Below, one piece after another: positions 1-9,421 of a DNA stretch of 51,098 nt (its first letter is position 1; each line of letters opens with the position of its first letter). The notes beneath the pieces were generated by a model that did no database searches, had not been told where the DNA came from, and saw only the letters and a list, made by a program, of their open reading frames with translations. The stretch is from Alphaproteobacteria bacterium (GTDB taxonomy: Bacteria > Pseudomonadota > Alphaproteobacteria > RF32 > CAG-239), in NCBI GenBank assembly GCA_017467515.1, contig JAFUSU010000027.1, forward strand, positions 1 to 51,098. Reading direction: 5' to 3'. The position numbers were made by a program, and so were the translations under genes.

Positions 1-35
1 AAATCAATAAACACATATCGTCATTAATGGTGATT
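1..35 (+). repeat. 35-bp direct repeat, copy 1
   Basis: Positions 1-35 are identical to 22421-22455 in the same orientation. The match stops at 35/36 on the right and may continue left of the window. The outer ends AATCA and TGATT are inverted to each other, and the repeat contains the palindrome CATTAATG. It ends 12 bases before the start codon of a serine-recombinase-like gene. The second copy stands between an intact serine invertase and a glycan operon, so I infer a recombinase crossover or element-boundary site. That role is not shown by sequence alone. Confidence 0.85.
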
Positions 36-47
36 TAAGAAGATAAA

Positions 48-635
48 ATGTCGGGCAAAAGCAGCAGAATATACGCTCTTATCAATAGCAAAAAGCCAAA
101 GAGCAAAGAAAGCCAAAGTTTTTCTTTTGGCGGTTTTGCTGCGGTTGTTGATGAGTATATCGAGGGCGAGACTGTCACACCGAATCTGCTAAAAAGACTC
201 AATTCGAACGATACGCTTGTGATTGAGAATGTCTCTTTTCTCGGGGCTAATGTTCACGAGATTGTCACGACATTGAATGCTGTTTCCGAGTGTGGCATCA
301 ATCTGTGTTTGGCGCAGGAGAATATCTCTTTCAAAGCGGATAAATTGCCGGAAATTGCATCTTCTTTATTATTGGCATTCAGAATTCATCAATCTCTGAT
401 TTCGTTGCGTTCTAAAACCGCATTGCAGGAGAAAAAAGCGCAAGGGATTAAACTTGGTCGCCGATTTGGCTTTAATCCGGCTCTGAAATTAGATGATTAT
501 AAAGATGAAATTCGTCAAATGCGCCTTTCCGGTGTTTCTATCAAGAAGATTTCTGAGAAATACCACGTCTGCCCTGCGACTATCTATAACCTGATGCACA
601 AATATCCTGAGTTGTTTGTTGTGGGGGGAATGTAA
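48..635 (+). CDS. Degenerate (probably catalytically dead) serine-invertase homologue with HTH
   Basis: This 195-aa protein aligns over its whole length with Mpi-type small serine recombinases such as the one at 21632-22225. The shared pattern is an N-terminal resolvase fold, a long helix near residues 105-130, the C-terminal linker motif GIKLGRRFGF (about residues 133-142), and a helix-turn-helix near 155-185 (GVSIKKISEKYHVCPATIYN). The active-site motifs are lost. IRVST around the nucleophilic serine reads INSKK, and the catalytic SRLGRN reads SFLGAN, so both arginines are missing. The frame is open and the HTH is well kept, so it looks selected rather than decaying. I infer a DNA-binding regulator or recombination accessory factor derived from an invertase. 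The start has an AAGAAG-type ribosome site. The gene directly follows the 35-bp repeat and precedes the glycan operon by about 55 bases. Confidence 0.7.
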   Translation: MSGKSSRIYALINSKKPKSKESQSFSFGGFAAVVDEYIEGETVTPNLLKRLNSNDTLVIENVSFLGANVHEIVTTLNAVSECGINLCLAQENISFKADKLPEIASSLLLAFRIHQSLISLRSKTALQEKKAQGIKLGRRFGFNPALKLDDYKDEIRQMRLSGVSIKKISEKYHVCPATIYNLMHKYPELFVVGGM

Positions 636-689
636 TGACTGCTGATTATAACTTTGTGAAAACTCTTAATTGTTGATGAAGTGGAAATA

Positions 690-1550
690 ATGATAAATAA
701 ACAATTGTCGCTAGCAGTACATTTGCACTTATATTATTTGGAGATGTGGCCGGAAATAAAAAGGTTATTGGCGAATATGGGCGATTATCCGTATGATTTG
801 TATGTGACGATGGTTGCCGAAAATTCGCAAATAGCAGAAGATATAAGGGCATTTCATCAGAATTCGACGATTTGGGTTGTTGAAAATCGCGGGTATGACA
901 TTGGTCCGTTTATTGACTTTTTGCATCACATAGATCTCAATCAATATGATTTGATTATGAAGCTTCATACCAAAAACCAAAACAGAGGTGTTGATACCCA
1001 TATCAATCAGTATGTTTTCAATAGGAAGCTATGGTTTAAAACGCTTATCGGAGCACTAATTGGTTCAAAGAAAGTATTTAAGCGCAATATCAAGGAGTTT
1101 GTTAAATATCCGGAGTTGGGCATGACTGGTTCAAAGTATTTGATAGCGTCAGATTCGGAATGTTCAAAAAACGTACAGTGTCAGGTAGAAAAAATATTAG
1201 ACGAATTGGGATATCCGCAGACATCAGTGAAGTTTGTGGCAGGTACAATGTTTATGTGTCGTAGCAAGCTACTCAAGCTGTTTAAAGAACATTATTCTCT
1301 TCAAGATTTTGCACCAACAGATGGTAAAATAAAGGATGAGACACTAGCGCATACGTTGGAGCGCGTTCTAGGGTGTGTTATTGTTGCTAATAGGTTTAAA
1401 ATCAAAGGTTTTGATGAAAATTTACCACATAGTAGCCGTTTATTATTTAAGAATATGGGACGCTTTGTGTATCAGCACAAAGTCACAAACAGCAAATACG
1501 AACTGATAAAAGTTTTCAAACTACCGGTCTACCACCGGCGAATTTTATAG
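690..1550 (+). CDS. RgpF-like rhamnan/glycan synthesis protein
   Basis: This 286-aa protein resembles the rhamnan synthesis F family (RgpF). Its features are an N-terminal strand AVHLHLYYLEMWPEI, then a central ENRGYDIGPF motif and YDLIMKLHTKN, which are hallmark family blocks. Members occur in polysaccharide loci and are thought to build or extend rhamnose-containing chains. No membrane segment is obvious, so it is probably cytoplasmic or peripheral. The start is uncertain: GTG at 681 is in frame, but ATG at 690 has a GA-rich segment (AAGTGGA) at ribosome-site distance. It is the first gene of an AT-rich glycan operon, and the next gene starts 12 bases after its stop. The substrate cannot be read from sequence. 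Confidence 0.7.
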   Translation: MINKQLSLAVHLHLYYLEMWPEIKRLLANMGDYPYDLYVTMVAENSQIAEDIRAFHQNSTIWVVENRGYDIGPFIDFLHHIDLNQYDLIMKLHTKNQNRGVDTHINQYVFNRKLWFKTLIGALIGSKKVFKRNIKEFVKYPELGMTGSKYLIASDSECSKNVQCQVEKILDELGYPQTSVKFVAGTMFMCRSKLLKLFKEHYSLQDFAPTDGKIKDETLAHTLERVLGCVIVANRFKIKGFDENLPHSSRLLFKNMGRFVYQHKVTNSKYELIKVFKLPVYHRRIL

Positions 1551-1561
1551 AGAGAAAAAGA

Positions 1562-3892
1562 ATGTTAATATATCGTTTTTATAAAATACTAAGAATGTTT
1601 CACCTGATTTCAAAAAAGAAATATAAAAAAAAGACATTTCATTTTCAATTTATGAAAACAAAAGAATATCAGGCTATTGAAAAATCAAAATTGTTTGATA
1701 AAGAATGGTATTTAGACCACAACCCTGACGTTAAAAAAGCAGGTATTGATCCGATTATTCATTATTTAAGTATCGGTTGGAAAGAACACCGCGAATGTAC
1801 GCCGTATTTTTATGGTAACCAATATCTCAAGATGTATCCAGATGTTTTAGAAGCAGGGATGAATCCTTTGGTTCATTGGGAATTATATGGAAAAAAAGAA
1901 GGACGTGTATATTTTGATAAAGAAATAAAGCAAAGCAAATTGTGTGAGAAGAAGACTATTGAAAAAGATTTTTATAAAGAGTTGGGCACAATACCAAACA
2001 AAATAAAGTTACCGATATGTGACGTTCCTCTAATTAGCATTATTTTAGTCATAAATAATAAATATGAAGAGATGAAAAGATGTCTTTATTCAATATTGAA
2101 ATCTGAAGAAATATTACCTTATGAAATTATTTTAGTGGAAGATAATTCTAATATCCTATCAGATAAGATCTTAGAAAACATTGATAATGCTCGCATAATT
2201 AAGAATGAAGTTAAGAAAAGTGTTGTTGAAAATTATAATGCTGCAGTGAAATTAGCTCAGGGTAAATATGTATATTTTATAGAAAGCAATGCTATTGTTC
2301 AGAAAAAATGGTTATCGCAATTATTTAAAATATTTTCAACATGTAAAAATACTGGAATTGTTAGTTCCATTATTTTAAGACCAGATGGTTACATTTTGGA
2401 AAATGGTGTGCAAGTTTTTAATAATCTCATAAGGAAATGTGCTGGAGGCAATCCAAAAGAATGGCGTTTTAGTTATTGTAGACAGGTGGATTACATTTCA
2501 CCAAGCTCTATGCTAATGTCTAAAGAATTATTTGAAAAAATGAATGGTTTTTTACCAATGTTATCTTCTGCCGGTGCAGCAATAGATTTATGCTTATCTT
2601 TGCAAAAAGTAGGATATGCTGTTTATGTTCAGCCTAAATCAAAAGTAATATGCTCAAATCAAGAAAACGCACATTTGTATAGAAATGAAATGGTTATGTT
2701 GCGAGAAAAATGGCAAGCATTTTATACAAGTAGAACATCTTTTGCCGGGACTAAAGATACATCAAGTATAAAGAGGAAACCTGCAATTTTATTTATTGAC
2801 GATCATTTCCCTCAATATGATAAACATGCTGGCGGAAAAACGATTTTTCAATTTATACAAATGTGTTTGGCTAAAGGGTTTAATGTAAAATTTGCCGCTA
2901 CAGAATGTTGTATGGAGATGCCGTATTTTGACGACTTAACAGATATGGGAGTCGAAATCATTCAAAAGGAATTGATAAATGGTTGGATTGAACAACATTA
3001 TGGGTTACTTGATTATATATTTGTTTCTCGTCCAATGGTTGCTATAAAGTTTATGCTTAAGAATATTCGATACAGAGGAATCAAAGTTTTGTACTATGGA
3101 CATGATTTACATCATTTAAGAATGCTTAGAGAAACTGCTTTTAACAAAGATATTACCCCAGAAAATATAGCTAGAATGCGACAATTGGAAAAAAATATCA
3201 TTTCCTTATCAGATGTGGCATTGTATCCGTCTACGGTTGAGAAAGAGTATTTAGAAAAAGAATATAAATTTAAAAATATAGAAGTTATAACACCATATCT
3301 TTATGATTTCAAAAATATGCCTTCTCATCAAGATTTTGTAAATTCTAAGGATATTTTATTTATCGGCTCTGCGCATCGACCTAACTGGGATGGAATTAAG
3401 TGGTTTATAAATGAGGTTCTGCCATTAGTAAAACATAAAATTCCAAATATTAAATTAAATATTGTAGGTTCTTGTTTAAAAGATGAAATTTATGAATTAG
3501 AAAGTGAAAATATTAAAGTTTTAGGCTTCCTTAAAGAGGACGAGTTAGAAGAATTATATGGACAGACAAAGCTTTCTATTGCACCTCTCCGTTTTGGTGC
3601 AGGAATCAAAGGAAAAGTAATAGATGCCTTTTACCATCAAGTTCCGGTTATATCTACATCAGTTGGTGCAGAAGGAATACCTAAAGCAGATAAAATATTA
3701 TCCATTGCAGATACTCCAGAGGAGTTTGCAAAGAAAATAATACAGCTTTATACCAACGAAAAATTATGGAATGTATGTAGACCATTGTTCAAGGAATACA
3801 TAGCAGATAACTTTTCGTACAATTCTGCCGAAAAGACGTTCAATAAGATATTTACAACAAATTTACGCAATAATATAGAGGATAATAAGTAA
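1562..3892 (+). CDS. Bifunctional glycosyltransferase (GT2-GT4 fusion with N-terminal PDV repeats)
   Basis: This 776-aa protein has two catalytic parts. Residues about 44-118 hold two copies of a repeat seen at the front of bacterial glycosyltransferases (YLDHNPDVKKAGIDPIIHYL and YLKMYPDVLEAGMNPLVHW). Residues about 155-400 form a GT2 domain beginning ISIILVINNK, with an acidic EDNSN element. Residues about 405-765 form a GT4/GT-B domain: the N-terminal half starts AILFIDDHF and includes HAGGKT, and the donor-binding half includes FIGSAHRPNWDG and FGAGIKGKVIDAF. It probably adds two successive sugars of a surface glycan at the cytoplasmic membrane face. The TAA stop shares one base with the next ATG, so the two genes are translationally coupled. 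Donor and acceptor are unknown. Confidence 0.8.
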   Translation: MLIYRFYKILRMFHLISKKKYKKKTFHFQFMKTKEYQAIEKSKLFDKEWYLDHNPDVKKAGIDPIIHYLSIGWKEHRECTPYFYGNQYLKMYPDVLEAGMNPLVHWELYGKKEGRVYFDKEIKQSKLCEKKTIEKDFYKELGTIPNKIKLPICDVPLISIILVINNKYEEMKRCLYSILKSEEILPYEIILVEDNSNILSDKILENIDNARIIKNEVKKSVVENYNAAVKLAQGKYVYFIESNAIVQKKWLSQLFKIFSTCKNTGIVSSIILRPDGYILENGVQVFNNLIRKCAGGNPKEWRFSYCRQVDYISPSSMLMSKELFEKMNGFLPMLSSAGAAIDLCLSLQKVGYAVYVQPKSKVICSNQENAHLYRNEMVMLREKWQAFYTSRTSFAGTKDTSSIKRKPAILFIDDHFPQYDKHAGGKTIFQFIQMCLAKGFNVKFAATECCMEMPYFDDLTDMGVEIIQKELINGWIEQHYGLLDYIFVSRPMVAIKFMLKNIRYRGIKVLYYGHDLHHLRMLRETAFNKDITPENIARMRQLEKNIISLSDVALYPSTVEKEYLEKEYKFKNIEVITPYLYDFKNMPSHQDFVNSKDILFIGSAHRPNWDGIKWFINEVLPLVKHKIPNIKLNIVGSCLKDEIYELESENIKVLGFLKEDELEELYGQTKLSIAPLRFGAGIKGKVIDAFYHQVPVISTSVGAEGIPKADKILSIADTPEEFAKKIIQLYTNEKLWNVCRPLFKEYIADNFSYNSAEKTFNKIFTTNLRNNIEDNK

Positions 3893-6800
3893 TGCATATT
3901 TTGTATTTTGCTCCAATTAGATTATACCCAGAAGGACATGGAAATATTGCAACTGTTCATCAATATGTCAATAGGTTGTCAGTTTTAGGACATAAGGTGC
4001 ATTATGTTTATTTTGATGAGCATAATATTTCGCAAGAAGATATTTTTCTTAATCAGCAATATGTTGATACTTTTGATGTAATAAAATGTACAAAAAGTTC
4101 ATTTAAAAGAAATGATACAGGTTACTGGGAGTTTGATACTTGCTATCAAGATGGACTTGGAGAACAAATAAGAAGGTTCTGTGAAATATATCGTATAGAT
4201 GTAATTATTTGTACATATATAATGCATTCCAAATTGCTTGAATTTGTTCCAGATAATATTCTTAAAATAATTGATACTCATGATAAAATGTCAAATAGGC
4301 ATTTAGCCTTGCGTTCAAATAACATTAAAGATGAGTTTTTTTCTTGTACAGAGCAGGATGAGGCTCGTTATCTTTCACGAGCAGATATCGTTTGGGCCAG
4401 AAGAGATGAAGAAACTGAATTTTTTAATAGAATAATGGGTGAGAATAAAGCAATAACGGTATCTCATTTTAATATTCCTAATTTTTTGGCCAAGAAAAAC
4501 AATGTGCTATGCAAAATTGGATTTTTAGCTAGCAGAAATAACGTTAATGCTAAAATGGTTGAAAATTTTGCGGAAATATACTTAACCGAATCTAAGTATG
4601 CTAATAGCAAAGTTGAGATTGTTATTGCGGGACTTGTTAAAGAGTTATTAGAGAAAAATATCAAATTTATGAAGAAAATAGAAAATTCTTCTATAAAATT
4701 AATAGGTAAAATAGAGGATGTAAAAGATTTTTATAAAAATTTGGATGCCGTTGTTGTTCCAATAACTTTTGGTACAGGTATCAATGTTAAAATGATAGAA
4801 GCTATGTCTTTTGGCTTACCAGTGGTTTCTACTCTTTGCGGTATAAAAGGGGTTGGAGATATATCCTCAAAGTATCATCAGGCAAAAGATATACCTGATT
4901 TGGTTAAATTAATAGATGATCTATATAAAAAACCTCAAGATATTGCAAATCTTGCAGAAGAATCTAAGCGAATATACAATAAATTTTATCAAAAAAACTG
5001 TAAAAATTTCGATAATTGTTTTTCAAGCAAGCTTACTGAAGATAAGAAAAAGTCTCAACAATGTTCTGGTTGTGGCATATGCTCAGGTGTATGTGGGAAA
5101 AATGCTATTATTATGGAGGTAAATCAAAAGGGTTTTTATCGTCCGAAAAAGAATTCAGCCTGCGTTAATTGTGGAATTTGTGATAAGGTCTGTGCACTTA
5201 AACACTCAGCACATGCTACTCCGGCAGAAAAAAAAGATGTTGTTTTTGGAAATTATAATAATGTTTATGCTACACAAAGTAAGGATTTAAATATCAGATA
5301 CAATGCTTCGACATCTGGTTTTATTCGAACATTTGCCGTAGAGCATATTGATAAATTTGATGCTGTAATAACGTTGATTGAAAGTGATAATGCATTAAAG
5401 CCTGAAGTTCAATTATTGCACAATACCAGTGATATTTTAACTAAAATTGCAAAAAGTAAATATTTTTCCGTAGAAGTTTCTAAAATGGCAGAAATTTTAA
5501 AAAATAATACAGGGCATTACCTTGTTATAGCACTTCCGTGTCAAATAGCTTCATTAAGAAATGCTCAAAGTTTTTTCAAAGGAACTTTCTTTTCTATAGA
5601 ACTTTTTTGTGGTGCTCTTTATTCATTAAAATTTATGCAAAATTATCTAAATGTAAAAAAAATAAAGTCTCCTAAATTTATCGATTTTAGAGATAAAAGT
5701 TCGGGGTGGCATAATATCTCCTTATCTGTAAAAGATACAAATAAGGAGATATTATGCCAAGATGGTACAATTTCTTCGCACGATGTGCAAACAAAAGCAA
5801 ACGATGATGAGTTCTATTTTGCGCAAAGGAACAGGATTTTTACTCAAGAGGCTTGCTTAAGATGTTCATACTGCTACGCAGGAGTTGGAGATGTTCAAGT
5901 TGGTGATTTTTGGGGTAGAAAGTATAAAAACGATGATTCTGGCGTAAATTTGGTTATTAGTCGCAATAAAAAAGCAGATGAACTAATTTTACAATGCAAA
6001 AATTTAGAAATTACAAAATGCAGCATCAGAGATGTTTATCAATCACAACCGTGGTTCGTTGAATATTATCGTCGCAATCATCTAAATGATATAAATTTAA
6101 GAGCAGAAAATAGATTGAAAGATAAAATTACACTAAATGAACTGATGTATCCTTATGTCAATGATGTGGCAAAAATACGAGAAATTTACCAACAATTGGT
6201 AAATAAAAATGTCAAACCACTAACTATGCCTGAGATAAAATCTCGTTCATTTCTAATTATAACCCCAGACTCATCTTTAGGATCTTATGGGGATCAAGCA
6301 ATGGTATTAACATTAATTTCAAAAATAAAAGAAAATTATCCAAACGCAGATATTGGACTTTTCAATATGTATCAAGATATAGAAGATGGAAAACTTCTTA
6401 ATGAAGGCTTTAATTTGCCACATTACTATCCTAACAGCAATATAGTCCAATCATTTTCAGACATCGTTAATATGTATACGGATGTTTTAGTTATAGGTGC
6501 TGATGTTTTAGATGGAGGATGCGGAAAGCAAAATACATTGAGGTATTTTAAATTGATACAAATAGCGCAGAAAAAAGGAAAAAATGTTCAAATTCAAGGG
6601 TTCTCTTTCAATAAAACCGAAGATGTTGAGATAATCAGCACACTAAAAAGAATTTCATTATCAGCTACTTTATGTCCTAGAGATATTTATAGCTATGAGA
6701 GATTAAAGCAACACGGTTGCATCAATCTAAATCTTGTTGCCGATATGGCATTCTGTTTTGATGAGAATAAATTCACTAAAAATAAGTATGCGTATGAATT

Positions 6801-8232
6801 GCACCAAAAATTATTGAAATTTCATCAAAATGGAAAAAAAATTATAGGATTACATTTGACAAGAAATAAGTCAGAAAATTATCTTGATTTTCTAAGTAAG
6901 ATATCATCAGCTCTACAGACAATTCAGAATACGGTTGTGGTCGTTCTCCCTCATGATTATAGAGTGTATGACCAAAAATATTCAGATTTTGAAATGGCCA
7001 ACCTAATTACACAAGAGATGGAAGCTAAAGGGCTTAAGGTTATAAATGCCTATGATTTAATTTCTGAAGCCGAAGTAAAATATGTTGTTAGTCAATTAGA
7101 TATTTTAATAACATCAAGAATGCATATAGCTATTGCAGCGGCTAGCAGAAATGTTCCAATAATCAGTTTTGTATATCAAAATAAATTTGAAGGCTTATAC
7201 GCTATGTATAATTTTAAGCATAATTTAATGTTTGATAGCAATACTTTTCAAGTTGAAGAGCTAAAAGAGGCAATTAATTATCTGTTAGAAAATAATTTTT
7301 ATTCTATGATGTCTGAGGCAAACAAAGCAATTAAGACAAAATCTGAAAAGAATTTTATACTAAAGATCCCCAATGATAAATTTTTTGAAGAATGTAAAAT
7401 TAGTGTATTGCTTGTTACATATAACCAGGAGAAATATATCAGTCAGGCTCTTGATAGCGTTTTAGCTCAAAATCTATCATCCATAATCGAAATAATTATA
7501 TCAGATGATGGTTCTTCTGACGATACAATTACAATTGTTAGGCAGTATATGCAACAATATCCTGATTTGATAAAATTAATAGAAAACAAAGAAAAAAATA
7601 TATCAAAAAACCCAAAAAAAGATGAAGTACATGCTCAAATTCGTTTAAATTACGTTCGAGGAATAAAAGCCTGTTCGGATCAGGCGGATTGTATTGCTGT
7701 TTTAGAGGGAGATGATTATTGGTATCCTCATAAAATAGATTATATTGTTAGTAAAATTAAAACCTTGAAAAATTCAGATGATGATTTTTCTGTTATATTC
7801 CATAAATATAACGAATTGGATCAAGGATATGAAAAAAAGAGAAATTATAAATATTCAGATGATTGCGTGGTAAAAATCCGCGATGAAATAATTGACTATC
7901 AAATTAGAAATTTATCTTGTTGTGCATATAATGCAAAAATACTAAAGGCTGTTGCTGATAGGTTTTTAAAAGCTCCTGGCGTTGATCATATCTTGAATTT
8001 AATGGTTATGGAGTATGCTCCTGCATATTTTATTGCCAAGGAATTATCTGTTTATAGATTGTCGGCAAATGGTGTATGGAGTAGTATGCTTAGAGATGAG
8101 CAACTTTTAGCAAGTATTAATAGGCGTTACGAAATGGATGCTTTTCTAAATCATGTATATAAAAAAGATTTTGATGAAACAATTGATGCTCATTTATTAG
8201 CTTTGGCTAGGTTTCGTAAAATTGTATCTTAG
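3892..8232 (+). CDS. Four-domain fusion: GT4 - FrhB-type Fe-S - polysaccharide pyruvyltransferase - GT2
   Basis: This single 1446-aa frame joins four enzymes usually encoded separately. Residues 1-375 are a GT4 glycosyltransferase (FGTGINVKMIEAMSFGLPVV in the donor half). Residues about 391-760 match the coenzyme F420 hydrogenase/dehydrogenase beta-subunit (FrhB/FpoF) family: two ferredoxin motifs CSGCGICSGVC and CVNCGICDKVC, then a third cysteine group CLRCSYCYAG near 653. Residues about 785-1110 are a WcaK/CsaB-type polysaccharide pyruvyltransferase (LGSYGDQAM at the front, TSRMHIAIAAA later). Residues about 1168-1446 are a GT2 transferase (ISVLLVTYNQEKYISQALDS, then SDDGSSDDT and LEGDDYWYP). 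FrhB-like and pyruvyltransferase genes commonly neighbour each other in capsule loci; full fusion is unusual. I infer synthesis of a pyruvylated oligosaccharide. The role of the Fe-S domain is unknown. Confidence 0.82.
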   Translation: MHILYFAPIRLYPEGHGNIATVHQYVNRLSVLGHKVHYVYFDEHNISQEDIFLNQQYVDTFDVIKCTKSSFKRNDTGYWEFDTCYQDGLGEQIRRFCEIYRIDVIICTYIMHSKLLEFVPDNILKIIDTHDKMSNRHLALRSNNIKDEFFSCTEQDEARYLSRADIVWARRDEETEFFNRIMGENKAITVSHFNIPNFLAKKNNVLCKIGFLASRNNVNAKMVENFAEIYLTESKYANSKVEIVIAGLVKELLEKNIKFMKKIENSSIKLIGKIEDVKDFYKNLDAVVVPITFGTGINVKMIEAMSFGLPVVSTLCGIKGVGDISSKYHQAKDIPDLVKLIDDLYKKPQDIANLAEESKRIYNKFYQKNCKNFDNCFSSKLTEDKKKSQQCSGCGICSGVCGKNAIIMEVNQKGFYRPKKNSACVNCGICDKVCALKHSAHATPAEKKDVVFGNYNNVYATQSKDLNIRYNASTSGFIRTFAVEHIDKFDAVITLIESDNALKPEVQLLHNTSDILTKIAKSKYFSVEVSKMAEILKNNTGHYLVIALPCQIASLRNAQSFFKGTFFSIELFCGALYSLKFMQNYLNVKKIKSPKFIDFRDKSSGWHNISLSVKDTNKEILCQDGTISSHDVQTKANDDEFYFAQRNRIFTQEACLRCSYCYAGVGDVQVGDFWGRKYKNDDSGVNLVISRNKKADELILQCKNLEITKCSIRDVYQSQPWFVEYYRRNHLNDINLRAENRLKDKITLNELMYPYVNDVAKIREIYQQLVNKNVKPLTMPEIKSRSFLIITPDSSLGSYGDQAMVLTLISKIKENYPNADIGLFNMYQDIEDGKLLNEGFNLPHYYPNSNIVQSFSDIVNMYTDVLVIGADVLDGGCGKQNTLRYFKLIQIAQKKGKNVQIQGFSFNKTEDVEIISTLKRISLSATLCPRDIYSYERLKQHGCINLNLVADMAFCFDENKFTKNKYAYELHQKLLKFHQNGKKIIGLHLTRNKSENYLDFLSKISSALQTIQNTVVVVLPHDYRVYDQKYSDFEMANLITQEMEAKGLKVINAYDLISEAEVKYVVSQLDILITSRMHIAIAAASRNVPIISFVYQNKFEGLYAMYNFKHNLMFDSNTFQVEELKEAINYLLENNFYSMMSEANKAIKTKSEKNFILKIPNDKFFEECKISVLLVTYNQEKYISQALDSVLAQNLSSIIEIIISDDGSSDDTITIVRQYMQQYPDLIKLIENKEKNISKNPKKDEVHAQIRLNYVRGIKACSDQADCIAVLEGDDYWYPHKIDYIVSKIKTLKNSDDDFSVIFHKYNELDQGYEKKRNYKYSDDCVVKIRDEIIDYQIRNLSCCAYNAKILKAVADRFLKAPGVDHILNLMVMEYAPAYFIAKELSVYRLSANGVWSSMLRDEQLLASINRRYEMDAFLNHVYKKDFDETIDAHLLALARFRKIVS

Positions 8233-8245
8233 AAAGGTAAAGATT

Positions 8246-9421
8246 ATGTCTAGACAAGCTGTAATTTTAGCAGGGGGATTTGGTACGAGATTAGCTCATA
8301 TCGTTACAGATGTACCCAAACCTATGGCTCTAATAAAGAATAAACCTTTCTTAGATTATCAAATTGAGCTACTAAGATCTAATGGTTTTGATGATTTTAT
8401 TATTTTAACAGGATATAAATCTGAGATTATTGAAAATTATTATGCAAAACAATCGGATATTCATTGTATAAAGGAAACCACTCCTCTAGGAACTGGTGGT
8501 GCTGTTTTTAATGCTTTTTCACATTTAGAGGATGAATTCTTTATTATTAATGGGGATACCTTTTTTGATATTGATTTTAGTATTTTACAAGAATTTTCCT
8601 GTAACAAACCTTCAGTAATAGCTTTACGATACTCAACCGACATATCAAGATATGGTATAGTTGATACGGATGACAAATTTGTTATTAAAAAGTTTACCGA
8701 AAAAGGAAATTTGCCAGATAATTACATTGATGGTTACATCAGTGGAGGAATTTATTATTTTAAGAAATCTCTCTTGAAAGAAATATGTACTCATTTTGAA
8801 CAAACAAATATTTCTATGGAAAATGATATTTTCCCTTTATTAGTAAAAGAGAAAACATTATACGGATTGCCTGTGGGTGGGGCTTTTATTGATATAGGAA
8901 TTCCAGAAGACTACTACACTGCTCAAGCGTATATTCCTCAAACCTTACAGCAAATTAAAAAACCAGCCTTATTTATTGATAAAGACGGAACGTTGATTGT
9001 AAATACCAATTATCCTCATGGTAAGGATATTAAGATAATTTCCTCTACATTAGATTTACTAAATGCATATAAAAATAAAGGATTTCAAATAATAATAGTA
9101 ACAAATCAAGCCGGAATAGCAAAAAATAAATTTTCTTTTCAAGATATGCAAGAAAATTTTGATGCTATAACTGCTTTTTACCACAAGAATGGAATTGATT
9201 TTTGTGATATTGAGTATTGTCCATACCATATTGATGCAGTACTTCCTAAATATAAATATTTTTCAAAAGCCAGAAAACCAGAAGCAGGCATGATTTTGCA
9301 TGCTTGCGAAAAACATCGCCTGGATTTAAGGAACTCTGTTATGATAGGAGACAATCAGGCGGTCGATAAAATAAAATTACCTTATCTTAAATCTGTTATA
9401 ATAGGAGATAAAAATGTTTGA
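8246..9421 (+). CDS. HddC-GmhB fusion: heptose-1-phosphate guanylyltransferase / heptose bisphosphate phosphatase
   Basis: This 391-aa protein is a fusion. Residues 1-230 are a sugar-nucleotide transferase with the signature LAGGFGTRL, then VPKPMALIKNKPFLDYQ and NGDTFFDID. Residues about 240-390 are a HAD phosphatase of the GmhB type, with DKDGTL as motif I, VTNQAG as motif II and a metal-loop sequence CPYH. In the GDP-heptose pathway GmhB removes the C7 phosphate from the bisphosphate, and HddC then transfers GMP to make GDP-D-glycero-alpha-D-manno-heptose. The ATG at 8246 is chosen because AGAAAGG lies eight bases upstream. The frame itself is open upstream into the preceding gene. It overlaps gmhA by 8 bases. 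Specificity for heptose rather than another sugar rests on the neighbours gmhA and hddA. Confidence 0.85.
   Translation: MSRQAVILAGGFGTRLAHIVTDVPKPMALIKNKPFLDYQIELLRSNGFDDFIILTGYKSEIIENYYAKQSDIHCIKETTPLGTGGAVFNAFSHLEDEFFIINGDTFFDIDFSILQEFSCNKPSVIALRYSTDISRYGIVDTDDKFVIKKFTEKGNLPDNYIDGYISGGIYYFKKSLLKEICTHFEQTNISMENDIFPLLVKEKTLYGLPVGGAFIDIGIPEDYYTAQAYIPQTLQQIKKPALFIDKDGTLIVNTNYPHGKDIKIISSTLDLLNAYKNKGFQIIIVTNQAGIAKNKFSFQDMQENFDAITAFYHKNGIDFCDIEYCPYHIDAVLPKYKYFSKARKPEAGMILHACEKHRLDLRNSVMIGDNQAVDKIKLPYLKSVIIGDKNV

Noticed and set aside
646..1001. Minus-strand open frames under the RgpF-like gene
   Set aside because: Antisense shadows of a well-supported gene, with no ribosome sites or family similarity.
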